Shown here: positions 18,495 to 26,816 of the stretch, one piece after another | Layout: each line of letters opens with the position of its first letter | Position numbering within the stretch: position 1 is the first letter of the stretch | Source of the DNA: Pseudomonadota bacterium | GTDB taxonomy: Bacteria; Pseudomonadota; Alphaproteobacteria; Rhizobiales; Beijerinckiaceae | Direction of reading: 5' to 3' | Assembly: GCA_023426505.1 (NCBI GenBank) | Contig: JAFAAP010000141.1 | Location: 1-44,941 of the forward strand | Length of the DNA stretch: 44,941 nucleotides | Notes under the pieces: model-generated | The model's input: only the letters and a program-made list of their open reading frames with translations | Databases searched by the model: none | Told to the model about the DNA's origin: nothing | Program-made: the position numbers and the translations under genes

Positions 18495-19844
18495 ATGGAC
18501 GCCCTGACCCCACCTCCCCCTGCCCCTGAAGCCGGATGGCGCAACGCCCGGACGACCCTGTCCCTGCCGGAGGTGAGCCGCACCATCAGCGTCAGGCCAG
18601 GGTCGAAATGGCGCCGCATGGCCGCCTTTCTCGGACCGGGGTATCTGGTGGCGGTCGGCTATATGGACCCGGGCAACTGGGCCACCTCGCTCGCAGGCGG
18701 CTCGAAATACGGCTACGCGCTCCTGTCCGTGGCCCTGATCTCCAACGTCATGGCCATCATCCTCCAGGCTCTCTGCGCCCGCCTGGCGATCGCCACGGGA
18801 CGGGACCTGGCGCAGGCCTGCCGCGACGCCTATCCGCGCCCCGTCTCCTGGGTTCTCTGGGCTCTGGCGGAGCTCGCCATCTGCGCGACCGACCTCGCCG
18901 AGGTGATCGGCACCGCCATCGGCCTCAACCTCCTGTTCGGCCTCCCGCTCGAGATCGGCGTGGTCATCACGGCGCTCGACGTGTTCCTGATTCTCTACCT
19001 TCAGAACCTGGGCTTCCGCTGGATCGAGGCCTTCGTCATCACCCTCCTGGGTGTGATCGCCGTGTGCTTCGGGATCCAGATCGCCCTGGCCGACCCCGAC
19101 TGGGCCGGAGTCATCCGCGGGTTCGCGCCGACCACGGAGATCGTCAGCAACCCCGACATGCTCTACCTGGCCCTCGGCATTCTCGGCGCCACGGTCATGC
19201 CGCACAATCTCTATCTCCATTCCGGCATCGTGCAGACCCGCGCCTATGGGGAGACGCTGCCGGAACGGCGCGAGGCGCTGCGCTACGCCACGATCGACTC
19301 GACCGTCGCGCTGATGTTCGCGCTCACCATCAATGCCTCGCTGCTCATCCTGGCGGCGGCGGCCTTCCATCATACGGGACGGACGGAAATCGCCGAGATC
19401 GGGGAGGCACATACCCTGTTGCAGCCTCTGCTCGGCGCCGCCATCGCGCCGACGCTCTTCGGCATCGCCCTGCTCTGCTGCGGCCTCAATTCGACGGTCA
19501 CGGCCACCATGGCCGGCCAGATCGTCATGGAGGGCTTCATCAACTTCCGCATGCCGCCCTGGGCGCGACGCCTGATCACCCGTGGTCTCGCGATCATCCC
19601 GGCGGCGGTGGTGACGGTCGCCTATGGCGAGAGCGGCACCGCGCGCCTGCTGATCCTCAGCCAGGTCGTGCTCAGCCTCCAGCTCCCGTTCGCGGTCATC
19701 CCGCTCGTCACCATGACAGCCTCGAAGGCCAAGATGGGCGCGCTCGTGGCGCCGCTCTGGCTGACCGCTTTCGCAGCGGTCATCGCGGCCGTGATCGTGG
19801 TGCTGAACGTGAAGCTGGTCGCGGACTTCGTGATCGGCGGCTAG
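18495..19844 (+). CDS. mntH: Nramp-family divalent metal (Mn2+) transporter
   Basis: A 449-residue inner-membrane proton/metal symporter with about 11 helices. The metal-binding D-P-G-N motif of helix 1 is at 58-61 (Y-M-D-P-G-N-W-A-T), and the helix 6 motif is M-P-H-N-L-Y-L-H-S. A conserved transport motif G-Q-I-V-M-E-G-F follows. The ATG at 18495 is preferred over one at 18471, which would lie within the operator-like dyad TTGCAA-N5-TTGCAA; earlier starts also lack a ribosome site. Manganese-responsive repression is likely. It is divergent from mccA. Confidence 0.92.
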   Translation: MDALTPPPPAPEAGWRNARTTLSLPEVSRTISVRPGSKWRRMAAFLGPGYLVAVGYMDPGNWATSLAGGSKYGYALLSVALISNVMAIILQALCARLAIATGRDLAQACRDAYPRPVSWVLWALAELAICATDLAEVIGTAIGLNLLFGLPLEIGVVITALDVFLILYLQNLGFRWIEAFVITLLGVIAVCFGIQIALADPDWAGVIRGFAPTTEIVSNPDMLYLALGILGATVMPHNLYLHSGIVQTRAYGETLPERREALRYATIDSTVALMFALTINASLLILAAAAFHHTGRTEIAEIGEAHTLLQPLLGAAIAPTLFGIALLCCGLNSTVTATMAGQIVMEGFINFRMPPWARRLITRGLAIIPAAVVTVAYGESGTARLLILSQVVLSLQLPFAVIPLVTMTASKAKMGALVAPLWLTAFAAVIAAVIVVLNVKLVADFVIGG

Positions 19845-20065
19845 AACGCCGGCGCCGCCAGCGCCGTCTTATGCCGGCGATTGACGCGGAAACTCCTGCT
19901 TCGCCACAAACTGCTGAACATGGACATGACAAAGAGCGTGCGCCTGCGGGCCCGGGGCCAAGTGGCGCCGAGCCTTGTGGCAGTCGAGGGGGCGCGAGAG
20001 GCGATCCGGCTCGAAAGGGTGGTGGTGGATGGAAGGGCCGGATGGCCCCTCGCGCACGGTTCTTT

Positions 20066-20230
20066 TCAGGCGGACAGGCGGCGCTGGTCCGAGAGGCGCC
20101 GCAGACGGACGCCGCCCCATGGGCGGCCGGGTCTGCGACCGGCTCCGGTCCCGAGGCTGGTGCCTGGGCCTCCCGCCGAGTGCAGCTGCGTGACCGCACC
20201 CACGGGACCGTGTCCGGTCCCACAGATCAC
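20066..20230 (-). CDS. Candidate small ORF downstream of the SOS promoter
   Basis: This 54-codon frame starts at GTG (20228-20230) behind GAGGCGTC, about 35 bases after the predicted transcription start of the LexA-controlled promoter. The product would be Gly/Arg-rich with a basic tail (R-L-R-R-L-S-D-Q-R-R-L) and no transmembrane helix. It resembles nothing I know. An overlapping 83-codon ATG frame (19869-20120) lacks a ribosome site. The region may instead encode a structured RNA. Confidence 0.2.
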   Translation of the reverse strand: MICGTGHGPVGAVTQLHSAGGPGTSLGTGAGRRPGRPWGGVRLRRLSDQRRLSA

Positions 20231-20271
20231 GACGCCTCGCGAGCGCGCCCCTCGGTGGACCGGACCAGCAC

Positions 20272-20315
20272 GATATAGCCTAGCTTGAGCGGACTGTCAA
20301 GAACAAAGTGAGAAC
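20272..20315 (-). promoter_or_regulatory. LexA box (SOS box) with sigma-70 promoter, leftward
   Basis: GAAC (20301-20304), seven bases and GAAC (20312-20315) match the alphaproteobacterial LexA site, GTTC-N7-GTTC on the minus strand. Directly downstream on that strand come TTGACA (20295-20300) and, after exactly 17 bp, TATATC (20272-20277). The LexA box abuts the -35. No recognised gene follows. Confidence 0.75.
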
Positions 20316-20335
20316 AAAAACGCAGCCGCCGCCCA

Positions 20336-20454
20336 CCTCTCCCTCGAGGGAGAGGTCGAGCGCAGCGAGGGTGAGGGGTCAGGGTCTCATCCGGAGAGGG
20401 CGCAACCCCTCACCCGCCGCGCTGACGCGCGTCGACCTCTCCCATCGGGAGAGG
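20336..20454. repeat. Long intergenic palindromic repeat
   Basis: The arms CCTCTCCC...GGGAGAGGTCGA...GGGTGAGGGGT (20336-20379) and their imperfect reverse complement (20405-20454) flank a 25-bp centre. Each arm itself contains a hairpin (CTCTCCCTCGAGGGAGAG). Such mosaic palindromes are dispersed in Hyphomicrobiales genomes. Here it sits just past the valS 3' end and may act as its terminator. Confidence 0.75.
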
Positions 20455-20572
20455 TGAGGGTCGCGCCAGTCGATTCCCTTCCCCTCCGCTGCGCTCCGGC
20501 CGGGAATGACATACGGGACGCCACCCTCGCCCCGTCCTCCCGCAGGAGGAGAGAAGACGCGCCTTCGCGGCC

Positions 20573-23281
20573 TCAGGCGGCCGTAAGGCGCGAGAGTGCC
20601 TCTTCCATCTTGGCCTTGCGCGACAGGGCCTCGTCACGGCGCTCGCGCTGCTCCTCGACGACCTCTTCCGGGGCGCGCTTGAGGAAATCGGCGTTCCCGA
20701 GCTTCGCGTCGATCTTCGACACCTCGACCTCGAGCTTCTGGATTTCCTTCCCCAGCCGCGCACGCTCCGCCGCCAGATCGATGACGCCTTCCAACGGAAG
20801 GGCTGCCACCTCGCCGCGGATCAGGAGCTGGATCGAGCTCTTCGGCGCAGCCTCGGCCGTGGTGATCTCCGACAGGCGCGCGAGGCGCCTGACGATGTCG
20901 CCCCAGCGCGTGGCGCGCGCCTGTACGTCCGCCGACGGGGTGACGAGGACAAGCGGGATTTGCGCGCCGGCCGGGACGTTCGTTTCGGAGCGGGCGGAGC
21001 GCACTTCGGTGACCAGATCGACCACCCAGCCGATCTCGGCTTCGGCGGCTTCATCGACGAGGTGCTTGAGGTCCGGCCACGGGGTGAGCGCGAGGATGGC
21101 CTGACGCTTCGGCCCCTCCTCTCCCTTGATGTCCCAAAGCTCCTCGGTGAGGAACGGCATGAAGGGGTGGAGCAGCTTGCAGATCTCGTCGAGCACGAAC
21201 GCGATGGTCGCGCGGGTCTCGTCCTTGGCGGCCGAATCCTCACCCTGCAGCACGGGCTTGGCGAGCTCCAGCGTCCAGTCGCAGAACACGTTCCAGACGA
21301 AGCGGTAGGCTGCGAGCGCGGCCTCGTTGAACTTGTACGCCTGGATGCCGGCCGCGACCTCGTCGACGGCCTTGGCGCACTCGCTGAGCGCCCACTTGTT
21401 GAGCGTCTCCTTCACGGCCTTCGGATCGAAGCCCTCGACGCGCTTGCAGCCATTCATCTCCGCAAAGCGCGCCGCATTCCAGATCTTGGTCGCGAAGTTG
21501 CGGTAGCCCTCGACGCGCTGGACGCTGAGCTTGATGTCGCGCCCCTGCGCCGCCATGGCCGAGAGCGTCATGCGCAGCGCATCCGCGCCGTATTGGTCGA
21601 TCAGCTCGAGGGGATCGATCACGTTCCCCTTCGACTTCGACATCTTCGCGCCCTTCTCGTCGCGGACGAGGGCGTGGATGTAGACCGTGTCGAACGGGAC
21701 CTCCTCCATGAAGTGCAGGCCCATCATCATCATGCGGGCGACCCAGAAGAAGATGATGTCGAAGCCCGTCACCAGGGTGTTGGTCGGGTAGTAGCGCTTC
21801 AGTTCCGGCGTATCGTCCGGCCAGCCGAGGGTCGAGAACGGCCACAGGGCGGACGAGAACCAGGTGTCGAGCACGTCCTCGTCGCGGACGAGATCGACAT
21901 CGCGGCCGTGCTTGGCGCGCGCCTCGGCCTTCGCCTCTTCCTCGCTCAACGCGACGTAGACGTTGCCCTGGTCGTCGTACCAGGCCGGGATCTGGTGGCC
22001 CCACCAGAGCTGACGGGACACGCACCAGGGCTCGATGTTCTCCAGCCACTGGAAGTAGGTCTTCTCCCAGTTCTCCGGCACGAACTTGGTTTGCCCGTTG
22101 CGCACGGCCGCGAGAGCCCGCTCGGCGAGCGGCTTCACGTTCACGTACCACTGGTCCGTCAGGTAAGGCTCGATGACGACGCCGGAGCGGTCGCCGTGCG
22201 GCACCATGTGGGTGTGAGGCTCGATCTGAACGAGGAAGCCCTTCTCCTCCAGCAGCGCGACGATGCGCTTGCGCGCGTCGGCCCGGTCGGCACCGTGCAG
22301 CGCCAGCACCGCCTCAAGCTCGCCCGTGGAGGGCAGCCCGGCGAGGAAAGCCTCGTTGCCGGCCAGCTGCATTTCCGCCTCGGGGCCGAGGATGTTGATG
22401 AGGGACAGCTTGTGACGCTTGCCGACGTCGAAGTCGTTGAAGTCGTGCGCCGGGGTGATCTTGACCGCGCCGGTGCCCTTCTCGGGATCCGAGTACTCGT
22501 CGGCGACGATCGGGATGCGGCGGCCGACGAGCGGCAGGATCGCGAACTTGCCGATCAGGTCGCGATAGCGCTCGTCCTCGGGATGCACGGCGACGGCCAC
22601 GTCGCCGAGCATCGTCTCGGGACGGGTGGTGGCGACCGCGATGAAGCGGTCGGTCTCGCCTTCGATGGGATAGCGGATGTGCCAGAGGCTGCCCTTCACC
22701 TCGACCTGCTGCACCTCAAGGTCCGAGATCGCGGTCTGGAACTTCGGGTCCCAGTTCACAAGGCGCTTGTCCTTGTACATGAGGCCCTGCTTGTAGAGGT
22801 CGACGAAGACCTTCAGCACGGCCCGCGACAGGCCCTCGTCCATGGTGAAGCGTTCGCGCGACCAGTCGCAGGACGCGCCGAGGCGCTGGAGCTGGGATTT
22901 GATCTTGCCGCCCGACTCCTCCTTCCAGGCCCAGACCCGCCTGACGAACTCCTCACGGCCGAGCTGACGCCGATGGATCTGCTGCTCCATGAGCTGCCGC
23001 TCGACCACCATCTGGGTCGCGATGCCGGCATGATCCATGCCGGGCTGCCAGAGCACGTCGCGACCGCGCATGCGCTCGAAGCGGCAGAGAATGTCCTGGA
23101 TCGTATTGTTGAGCGCGTGCCCCATGTGGAGCGAGCCCGTCACGTTCGGTGGCGGGATGACGATCGTGTAGGGGTCCGCGTTCTTCCGGTCCTGCCGCCC
23201 GGCTTTGAAGGCCTCGGCTTCCTCCCAACGGGTGGAAATGCGCGCCTCGACGGCGGCGGGATCGAACGTCTTGTCCATCAT
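20573..23281 (-). CDS. valS: Valyl-tRNA synthetase
   Basis: A 902-residue class I aminoacyl-tRNA synthetase. The nucleotide-binding signature P-P-N-V-T-G-S-L-H-M-G-H has its HIGH variant at 52-55. The CP1 editing domain contains A-T-T-R-P-E-T-M-L-G-D. K-M-S-K-S-K-G-N lies near residue 545. The anticodon-binding domain follows, and the last 65 residues are the coiled coil typical of ValRS (L-G-K-E-I-Q-K-L-E-V-E-V-S-K-I-D). Length and domain order are normal. The neighbouring order pcm-tolC-popZ-valS is conserved in Hyphomicrobiales, and popZ ends 90 bp upstream. Confidence 0.97.
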   Translation of the reverse strand: MMDKTFDPAAVEARISTRWEEAEAFKAGRQDRKNADPYTIVIPPPNVTGSLHMGHALNNTIQDILCRFERMRGRDVLWQPGMDHAGIATQMVVERQLMEQQIHRRQLGREEFVRRVWAWKEESGGKIKSQLQRLGASCDWSRERFTMDEGLSRAVLKVFVDLYKQGLMYKDKRLVNWDPKFQTAISDLEVQQVEVKGSLWHIRYPIEGETDRFIAVATTRPETMLGDVAVAVHPEDERYRDLIGKFAILPLVGRRIPIVADEYSDPEKGTGAVKITPAHDFNDFDVGKRHKLSLINILGPEAEMQLAGNEAFLAGLPSTGELEAVLALHGADRADARKRIVALLEEKGFLVQIEPHTHMVPHGDRSGVVIEPYLTDQWYVNVKPLAERALAAVRNGQTKFVPENWEKTYFQWLENIEPWCVSRQLWWGHQIPAWYDDQGNVYVALSEEEAKAEARAKHGRDVDLVRDEDVLDTWFSSALWPFSTLGWPDDTPELKRYYPTNTLVTGFDIIFFWVARMMMMGLHFMEEVPFDTVYIHALVRDEKGAKMSKSKGNVIDPLELIDQYGADALRMTLSAMAAQGRDIKLSVQRVEGYRNFATKIWNAARFAEMNGCKRVEGFDPKAVKETLNKWALSECAKAVDEVAAGIQAYKFNEAALAAYRFVWNVFCDWTLELAKPVLQGEDSAAKDETRATIAFVLDEICKLLHPFMPFLTEELWDIKGEEGPKRQAILALTPWPDLKHLVDEAAEAEIGWVVDLVTEVRSARSETNVPAGAQIPLVLVTPSADVQARATRWGDIVRRLARLSEITTAEAAPKSSIQLLIRGEVAALPLEGVIDLAAERARLGKEIQKLEVEVSKIDAKLGNADFLKRAPEEVVEEQRERRDEALSRKAKMEEALSRLTAA

Positions 23282-23371
23282 GGGTCAGGTCCGGCAAGTT
23301 GGCGCGCAAAGCGCAAGCAAGACGGCTACAAACCGGACCGATGCGGGGAAGTCAACCGAAGGAAAAGAAAC

Positions 23372-23953
23372 TCAGCGCCGCAAGCGGGTGACGCGCTCGA
23401 TTTCGGCCTGAACGAGACGCTCGACCAGGGGCGGGAGGTTGTCGTCGAGCCACGTTTTCAGCATCGGACGCAGCATCTCCTTGGCGAGATCCTCGAGAGT
23501 CTTCGGAGTGCTCTGCGCAAGGGTCGAATCGAGCCTCGTGAACGCATTGCCGATGGAGGTCTCGGTCGCACCGGACAGGAGCGTCTCCTCGGCCGGAGCC
23601 ATCCGTGCGGCTTTGGGTTGCATCGCGGCGGGCGGGACCGGTGACGGCTGAGCGGGCTGTTCGGCCCTGATCGGCGCCGGAAAGTCGATCACGGGGCTTT
23701 CCTCCACGTACTCGTCCTCGTCCGGATAGGAGGTGAAATCGACCGGCTCGTGCTCAGGCAGCGCTGCCATCACCTCGGCCGCGACATGCTGCTCCGTCAG
23801 GTCCAGAACGTTCCGAAGCGGGGACGTCTCGCTCGCCGGAGCCTGGCTCTGTACGATCTGCAGGGTCTCCTGGTCATCTGCAATGATGCGCCGGATGGAA
23901 GCCAGTATTTCTTCCATCGATGGTTCGTTTAACTTCGCGCTTACTGATGCCAT
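23372..23953 (-). CDS. popZ: Polar organizing protein PopZ (DUF2497)
   Basis: A 193-residue protein with PopZ architecture: N-terminal amphipathic helix E-P-S-M-E-E-I-L-A-S-I-R-R-I-I that binds client proteins, a long acidic Pro-rich disordered region (about 30-135), and a C-terminal oligomerisation segment (L-E-D-L-A-K-E-M-L-R-P-M-L-K-T-W-L-D-D-N-L-P). PopZ forms a polar matrix that anchors ParB-parS and cell-cycle regulators. With DivK at 1512 it is the second cell-polarity gene in the window. The ATG at 23953, with GGGGCAGG just upstream, is preferred over one seven codons earlier. Confidence 0.92.
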   Translation of the reverse strand: MASVSAKLNEPSMEEILASIRRIIADDQETLQIVQSQAPASETSPLRNVLDLTEQHVAAEVMAALPEHEPVDFTSYPDEDEYVEESPVIDFPAPIRAEQPAQPSPVPPAAMQPKAARMAPAEETLLSGATETSIGNAFTRLDSTLAQSTPKTLEDLAKEMLRPMLKTWLDDNLPPLVERLVQAEIERVTRLRR

Positions 23954-24045
23954 AGCCTGCCCCGCCGCACTCATTATTGAGTTTAAGAATCACATTCTTT
24001 CGAATGTCTTAAGTATTTCACGCGGGGGCAGAGACGCAAGGGAAA

Positions 24046-24073
24046 CCGGGCGCGACGACCACGTTGCGCCCGG
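24046..24073 (-). terminator. Terminator downstream of tolC
   Basis: CCGGGCGC (24046-24053) pairs with GCGCCCGG (24066-24073), extended by a further ACG/CGT after a mismatch. Read leftward it is followed by TTTCCCTTG. It lies just past the tolC stop. Confidence 0.65.
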
Positions 24074-24079
24074 CAATTT

Positions 24080-25474
24080 TCAGCGGCCGTCGGGGGTGGT
24101 CAGACCACCCCAGAGATCCTTGACCTGATCGAAGTGGATCTTCGGGCTGTAGTGGTTGACCGAGAGGCCGAGAGCGCGAGAGTTCAGGCGGCCCATGGAC
24201 TGGGCGACCAGATAAGAAGCTACCACCCGGTCACGCTGGGCCGTGATGAGGTTCACGCGGGCTTCCAGGAGCTCCTGCTGGGCGTTCAGGACGTCCAGGG
24301 TGGTCCGCTGACCGACGCGTGCCTCTTCGCGGACGCCGTTCAGGGCGGTTTCGGCGGCATCCACCTGCGCCTGCGAGGCGATGATCTGGGCGCGGGCCGC
24401 TTCGAGCTGGCCCCAGGAGGTGATCACGAAGGCCCGGACCTGGTCACGGATGGAATCGGCCTCCAGGCGACGCTGGCCGGCCGTTTCCTTGGCCTGGCGG
24501 GTGCTGGCATAGGCCTGCCCGCCGTCGTAGATCGGAACGGTCAGCTGAGCGACGACGGAGGCCGAAAGAGCCCGGTCGCCTTCGACCTGGTTGTCGTAGC
24601 GCTGCGCGACCGCACCCCGTACGCCGACCTGCGGCGCGAGAGCGCCCTGCTCGATGCGAACCTGCAGCTCGGCCACGTCGACGCCGTGCTGGGCCGCCTT
24701 GATGGCCGGGTGCTCGTTCAGCGCAACCCGGAGGGCAGCGTCCACATTGCGGGGCAGAAGCTTGTCGAGGGGTCGGCCGGGCGCCAGCTGGCGGGGCTCG
24801 ACGCCGACCACCTGGCGATAAGTCGCGATGCTGGCGCGCAGCTGCGATTCCGCGGCGCTGGCCTGCGAACGGGCGAGGGCGAGACGGGACTCGGCCTGGG
24901 CGACGTCGGTGCGGGTCACCTCGCCGACGTTGAAGCGGTCACGGGTCTGGCGCAGCTGCTCGTCGATGACCTCGACGTTGTTGCGGCGCAGGTCGAGGAT
25001 CGCGGTGTCGCGCAGCACGTCCATATAGGCGGTTGCCGCGTCCGACAGGATGTTCTGTTCGTTGTTGCTGAGGTTCTCGCGGGCGCCGAAGACCGACGAC
25101 TCGGCCTGGCGCACGGAGTTCTCGGTGCGAAACCCGTTGAAGATGCTCTGCTCGACCTCCACGCCGACGCCGCGCGGGGTGAGCCGGTTGATGCCACCCT
25201 GCCCGCCCGGGCGGGTCACGTCCGTGAAGGTGCGCCCCACGTCGGCGGAGGCATTGACGGTCGGCCGGTAGCCAGATTTGGCGCGGGCGACGTTCTCGTC
25301 CGTGGCGCGGACGCTGGCACGTTGGGCGTTCAGGGTCGGGTTGTTGCCGTAGGCGCGGGCCAGGGCGCTTTCGAGAGTTTCGGCGGAGACGCCGGATGCG
25401 CCCGCGAGCACGAACGCGGACGCCATGACGCCGAAAAGTGTGCGGTACTTTTTAAGGAACTGACTATCGTTCAC
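24080..25474 (-). CDS. tolC: TolC-family outer membrane efflux/secretion channel
   Basis: A 464-residue outer-membrane channel. A signal peptide (about 1-31) ends G-V-S-A before E-T-L-E-S-A-L. Two tandem OEP repeats follow, with A-Y-G-N-N-P-T-L near 42 and N-E-H-P-A-I-K-A-A near 255, helical hairpins, and the repeat-end motif V-G-x-x-T-x-x-D-V (V-G-E-V-T-R-T-D-V and V-G-Q-R-T-T-L-D-V). It would form the trimeric exit duct for efflux pumps and type I secretion, and is the only outer-membrane partner in the window for the exporter at 41713-44885. The GTG at 25474, spaced after AGG, is preferred over a GTG two codons upstream. Confidence 0.94.
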   Translation of the reverse strand: MNDSQFLKKYRTLFGVMASAFVLAGASGVSAETLESALARAYGNNPTLNAQRASVRATDENVARAKSGYRPTVNASADVGRTFTDVTRPGGQGGINRLTPRGVGVEVEQSIFNGFRTENSVRQAESSVFGARENLSNNEQNILSDAATAYMDVLRDTAILDLRRNNVEVIDEQLRQTRDRFNVGEVTRTDVAQAESRLALARSQASAAESQLRASIATYRQVVGVEPRQLAPGRPLDKLLPRNVDAALRVALNEHPAIKAAQHGVDVAELQVRIEQGALAPQVGVRGAVAQRYDNQVEGDRALSASVVAQLTVPIYDGGQAYASTRQAKETAGQRRLEADSIRDQVRAFVITSWGQLEAARAQIIASQAQVDAAETALNGVREEARVGQRTTLDVLNAQQELLEARVNLITAQRDRVVASYLVAQSMGRLNSRALGLSVNHYSPKIHFDQVKDLWGGLTTPDGR

Positions 25475-25650
25475 GCCCACCTGCCCGTCGGCTCACGCGG
25501 ATTGCCCGCAGTCCGACCTGTAAATTTTCTAATCGATCCCGACTCAAAGCGAAACAATACCCATGGGGTACGAGTCGGCAATCCACCTCTGCGGCGCTTC
25601 GTAGCGATTATCGGTGGGTGGCGCAAAAAAGCGACACCACCGGCGGCGCC

Positions 25651-26313
25651 TCAGAAGGTGAAGCCTGGCTTGGTCTGGAAGGCGGCGAGCAGGGGGGCAG
25701 CTGCATCGAACAGGCTGCGCTCGCCGAAGGTGTCGCCGGAGCGGACGTAGAGGGTCGCGCGTGCGGCACGGCCGCGGCCCTTCACGCAGATGAGACGCCC
25801 GCCTTCCGCGAGTTGCGCGAGCAGCCCGTCAGGACGGGTCTCGACGGCGCCGTTCACGAGGATGGCGTCATAGGGCGCATTTCCGGCAAAGCCCTGATCC
25901 AGCGGACCATAATTGACCGAAACATTGTTCACGCCGGCTGCCGCCAGGCACTCCATGGCCGTCTGGGCGAGGGGCTCCTCGGATTCGAGGGCCGTGACCC
26001 GCGCACCGAGCTTGGCGAGCACGGCGGAGGAATAGCCACGTCCGCACGCCACATCGAGCACGCGCTCGCCGACCTCGATCCCGAGGGACTGGATCATGCG
26101 CGCCATGATCATGGGAGAGAGCATGTAGCGGCGCTCGACGCCGAGGCTGACGGGGATGTCCTGGTCGATATAGGCCAGCTCTTCCCGGCCCGGGAGCACG
26201 AAGCGCTCGCGCGGAACCGAATCCATGGCGTCCAGCAGCGGGATGTCGTTCACATCGAACGTTCGCAGCTGGCTATCAACCATCATACGACGCGCCTGCG
26301 TGAAATCGACCAT
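25651..26313 (-). CDS. pcm: Protein-L-isoaspartate O-methyltransferase homologue
   Basis: A 220-residue SAM-dependent methyltransferase of the PCMT family. It opens M-V-D-F-T-Q-A-R-R-M-M-V-D-S-Q-L-R, typical of the alphaproteobacterial subgroup beside tolC. SAM motif I is V-L-D-V-A-C-G-R-G-Y-S-S; the Y-I-D-Q-D-I-P and S-P-M-I-M-A-R-M segments match the substrate-side elements of PCMT. The frame runs 50 codons further upstream through the tRNA-Cys gene, so the internal ATG is the real start. Whether this subgroup repairs isoaspartate or has another substrate is not established. Confidence 0.87.
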   Translation of the reverse strand: MVDFTQARRMMVDSQLRTFDVNDIPLLDAMDSVPRERFVLPGREELAYIDQDIPVSLGVERRYMLSPMIMARMIQSLGIEVGERVLDVACGRGYSSAVLAKLGARVTALESEEPLAQTAMECLAAAGVNNVSVNYGPLDQGFAGNAPYDAILVNGAVETRPDGLLAQLAEGGRLICVKGRGRAARATLYVRSGDTFGERSLFDAAAPLLAAFQTKPGFTF

Positions 26314-26335
26314 GGATTGCCTCAGATGAAAAAGT

Positions 26336-26409
26336 TGGAGGCCTCGCCCGGAATCGAACCGGGGTGCAAGGATTTGCAGTCCTCTGCGTAACCACTCCGC
26401 CACGAGGCC
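26336..26409 (-). tRNA. tRNA-Cys (GCA)
   Basis: The minus strand folds into a complete cloverleaf: acceptor GGCCTCG/CGAGGCC, D-arm GCGGAGTGGTTACGC, anticodon loop CTGCAAA with GCA at 26375-26377, T-arm around GGTTCGAATCC, discriminator T and an encoded CCA (26336-26338). It lies between pcm and a possible promoter. Confidence 0.96.
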
Positions 26410-26440
26410 ATCCGGGGCGTGCCGCGAACGCGACGGGTGC

Positions 26441-26470
26441 TCCATAGCAGAGCGTGCACCCAAAGAGCAA
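26441..26470 (-). promoter_or_regulatory. Possible promoter for tRNA-Cys
   Basis: TTGCTC (26465-26470) and TATGGA (26441-26446) on the minus strand with 18-bp spacing, about 31 bp upstream of the tRNA. The -10 match is moderate. Confidence 0.35.
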
Positions 26471-26628
26471 CGCCCCTTTTTACGTCATGAGTCACGATCA
26501 AGGGGCTTGCAACCGTCCGAGGCCCCCGTTATATGCCTCCCCACCGCAGGCCGCTGCGGCATCTGGTTCGCCAGATCGCCCCGGCCGGAGGGAAGCAGAC
26601 CGCGCTTTCCCTTAAGGTGTGGCTATAT

Positions 26629-26703
26629 TCCGGCGTGGCGCAGCGGTAGCGCAGCGGACTGTTAATCCGTTGGTCGTAGGTTCGAATCCTACCGCCGGAG
26701 CCA
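26629..26703 (+). tRNA. tRNA-Asn (GTT)
   Basis: A complete cloverleaf: acceptor TCCGGCG/CGCCGGA, D-arm GCGCAGCGGTAGCGC, anticodon GTT at 26661-26663 in CTGTTAA, T-arm GTAGG-TTCGAAT-CCTAC, discriminator G and encoded CCA. A candidate promoter (TTGCAA, 17 bp, TATATG) lies about 95 bp upstream. Confidence 0.97.
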
Positions 26704-26816
26704 TCCTTCCCCATGACGGCATCATTCTCCAGGTTCGGCATATTTGAGCGCCCCGCGCGACGATTTTGCTTGCGTTGCCCCATGCGGCGACCGGCCCGCC
26801 ACTGACGGAGAATAGC

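Larger units (their letters stand above)
19845..20572. other. Gene-poor stretch with an SOS promoter and intergenic palindromes
   Basis: Between the mntH and valS 3' ends. 20272-20315 is a LexA-box promoter firing leftward. The transcript it would make (about 20265 to 19850) is GC-rich with several hairpins, for example GGGACCG/CGGTCCC at 20204-20221, and has no recognised gene, only weak short frames. 20336-20454 is a long palindromic repeat, followed by CCTCCGCTGCGCTCCGGCC (20483-20501), part of another motif type common between genes in Hyphomicrobiales genomes. Confidence 0.6.

Noticed and set aside
15763..18507. 914-codon plus-strand frame opposite the carboxylase gene
   Set aside because: Shadow of the biotin carboxylase gene and DUF1489, produced by GC-rich codon bias.
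19841..19927. 28-codon minus-strand frame as a possible SidA-like SOS peptide
   Set aside because: It lacks a ribosome site and a transmembrane helix and overlaps the mntH stop.
20960..23644. 894-codon plus-strand frame opposite valS
   Set aside because: Shadow of valS and part of popZ; no ribosome site or recognisable composition.
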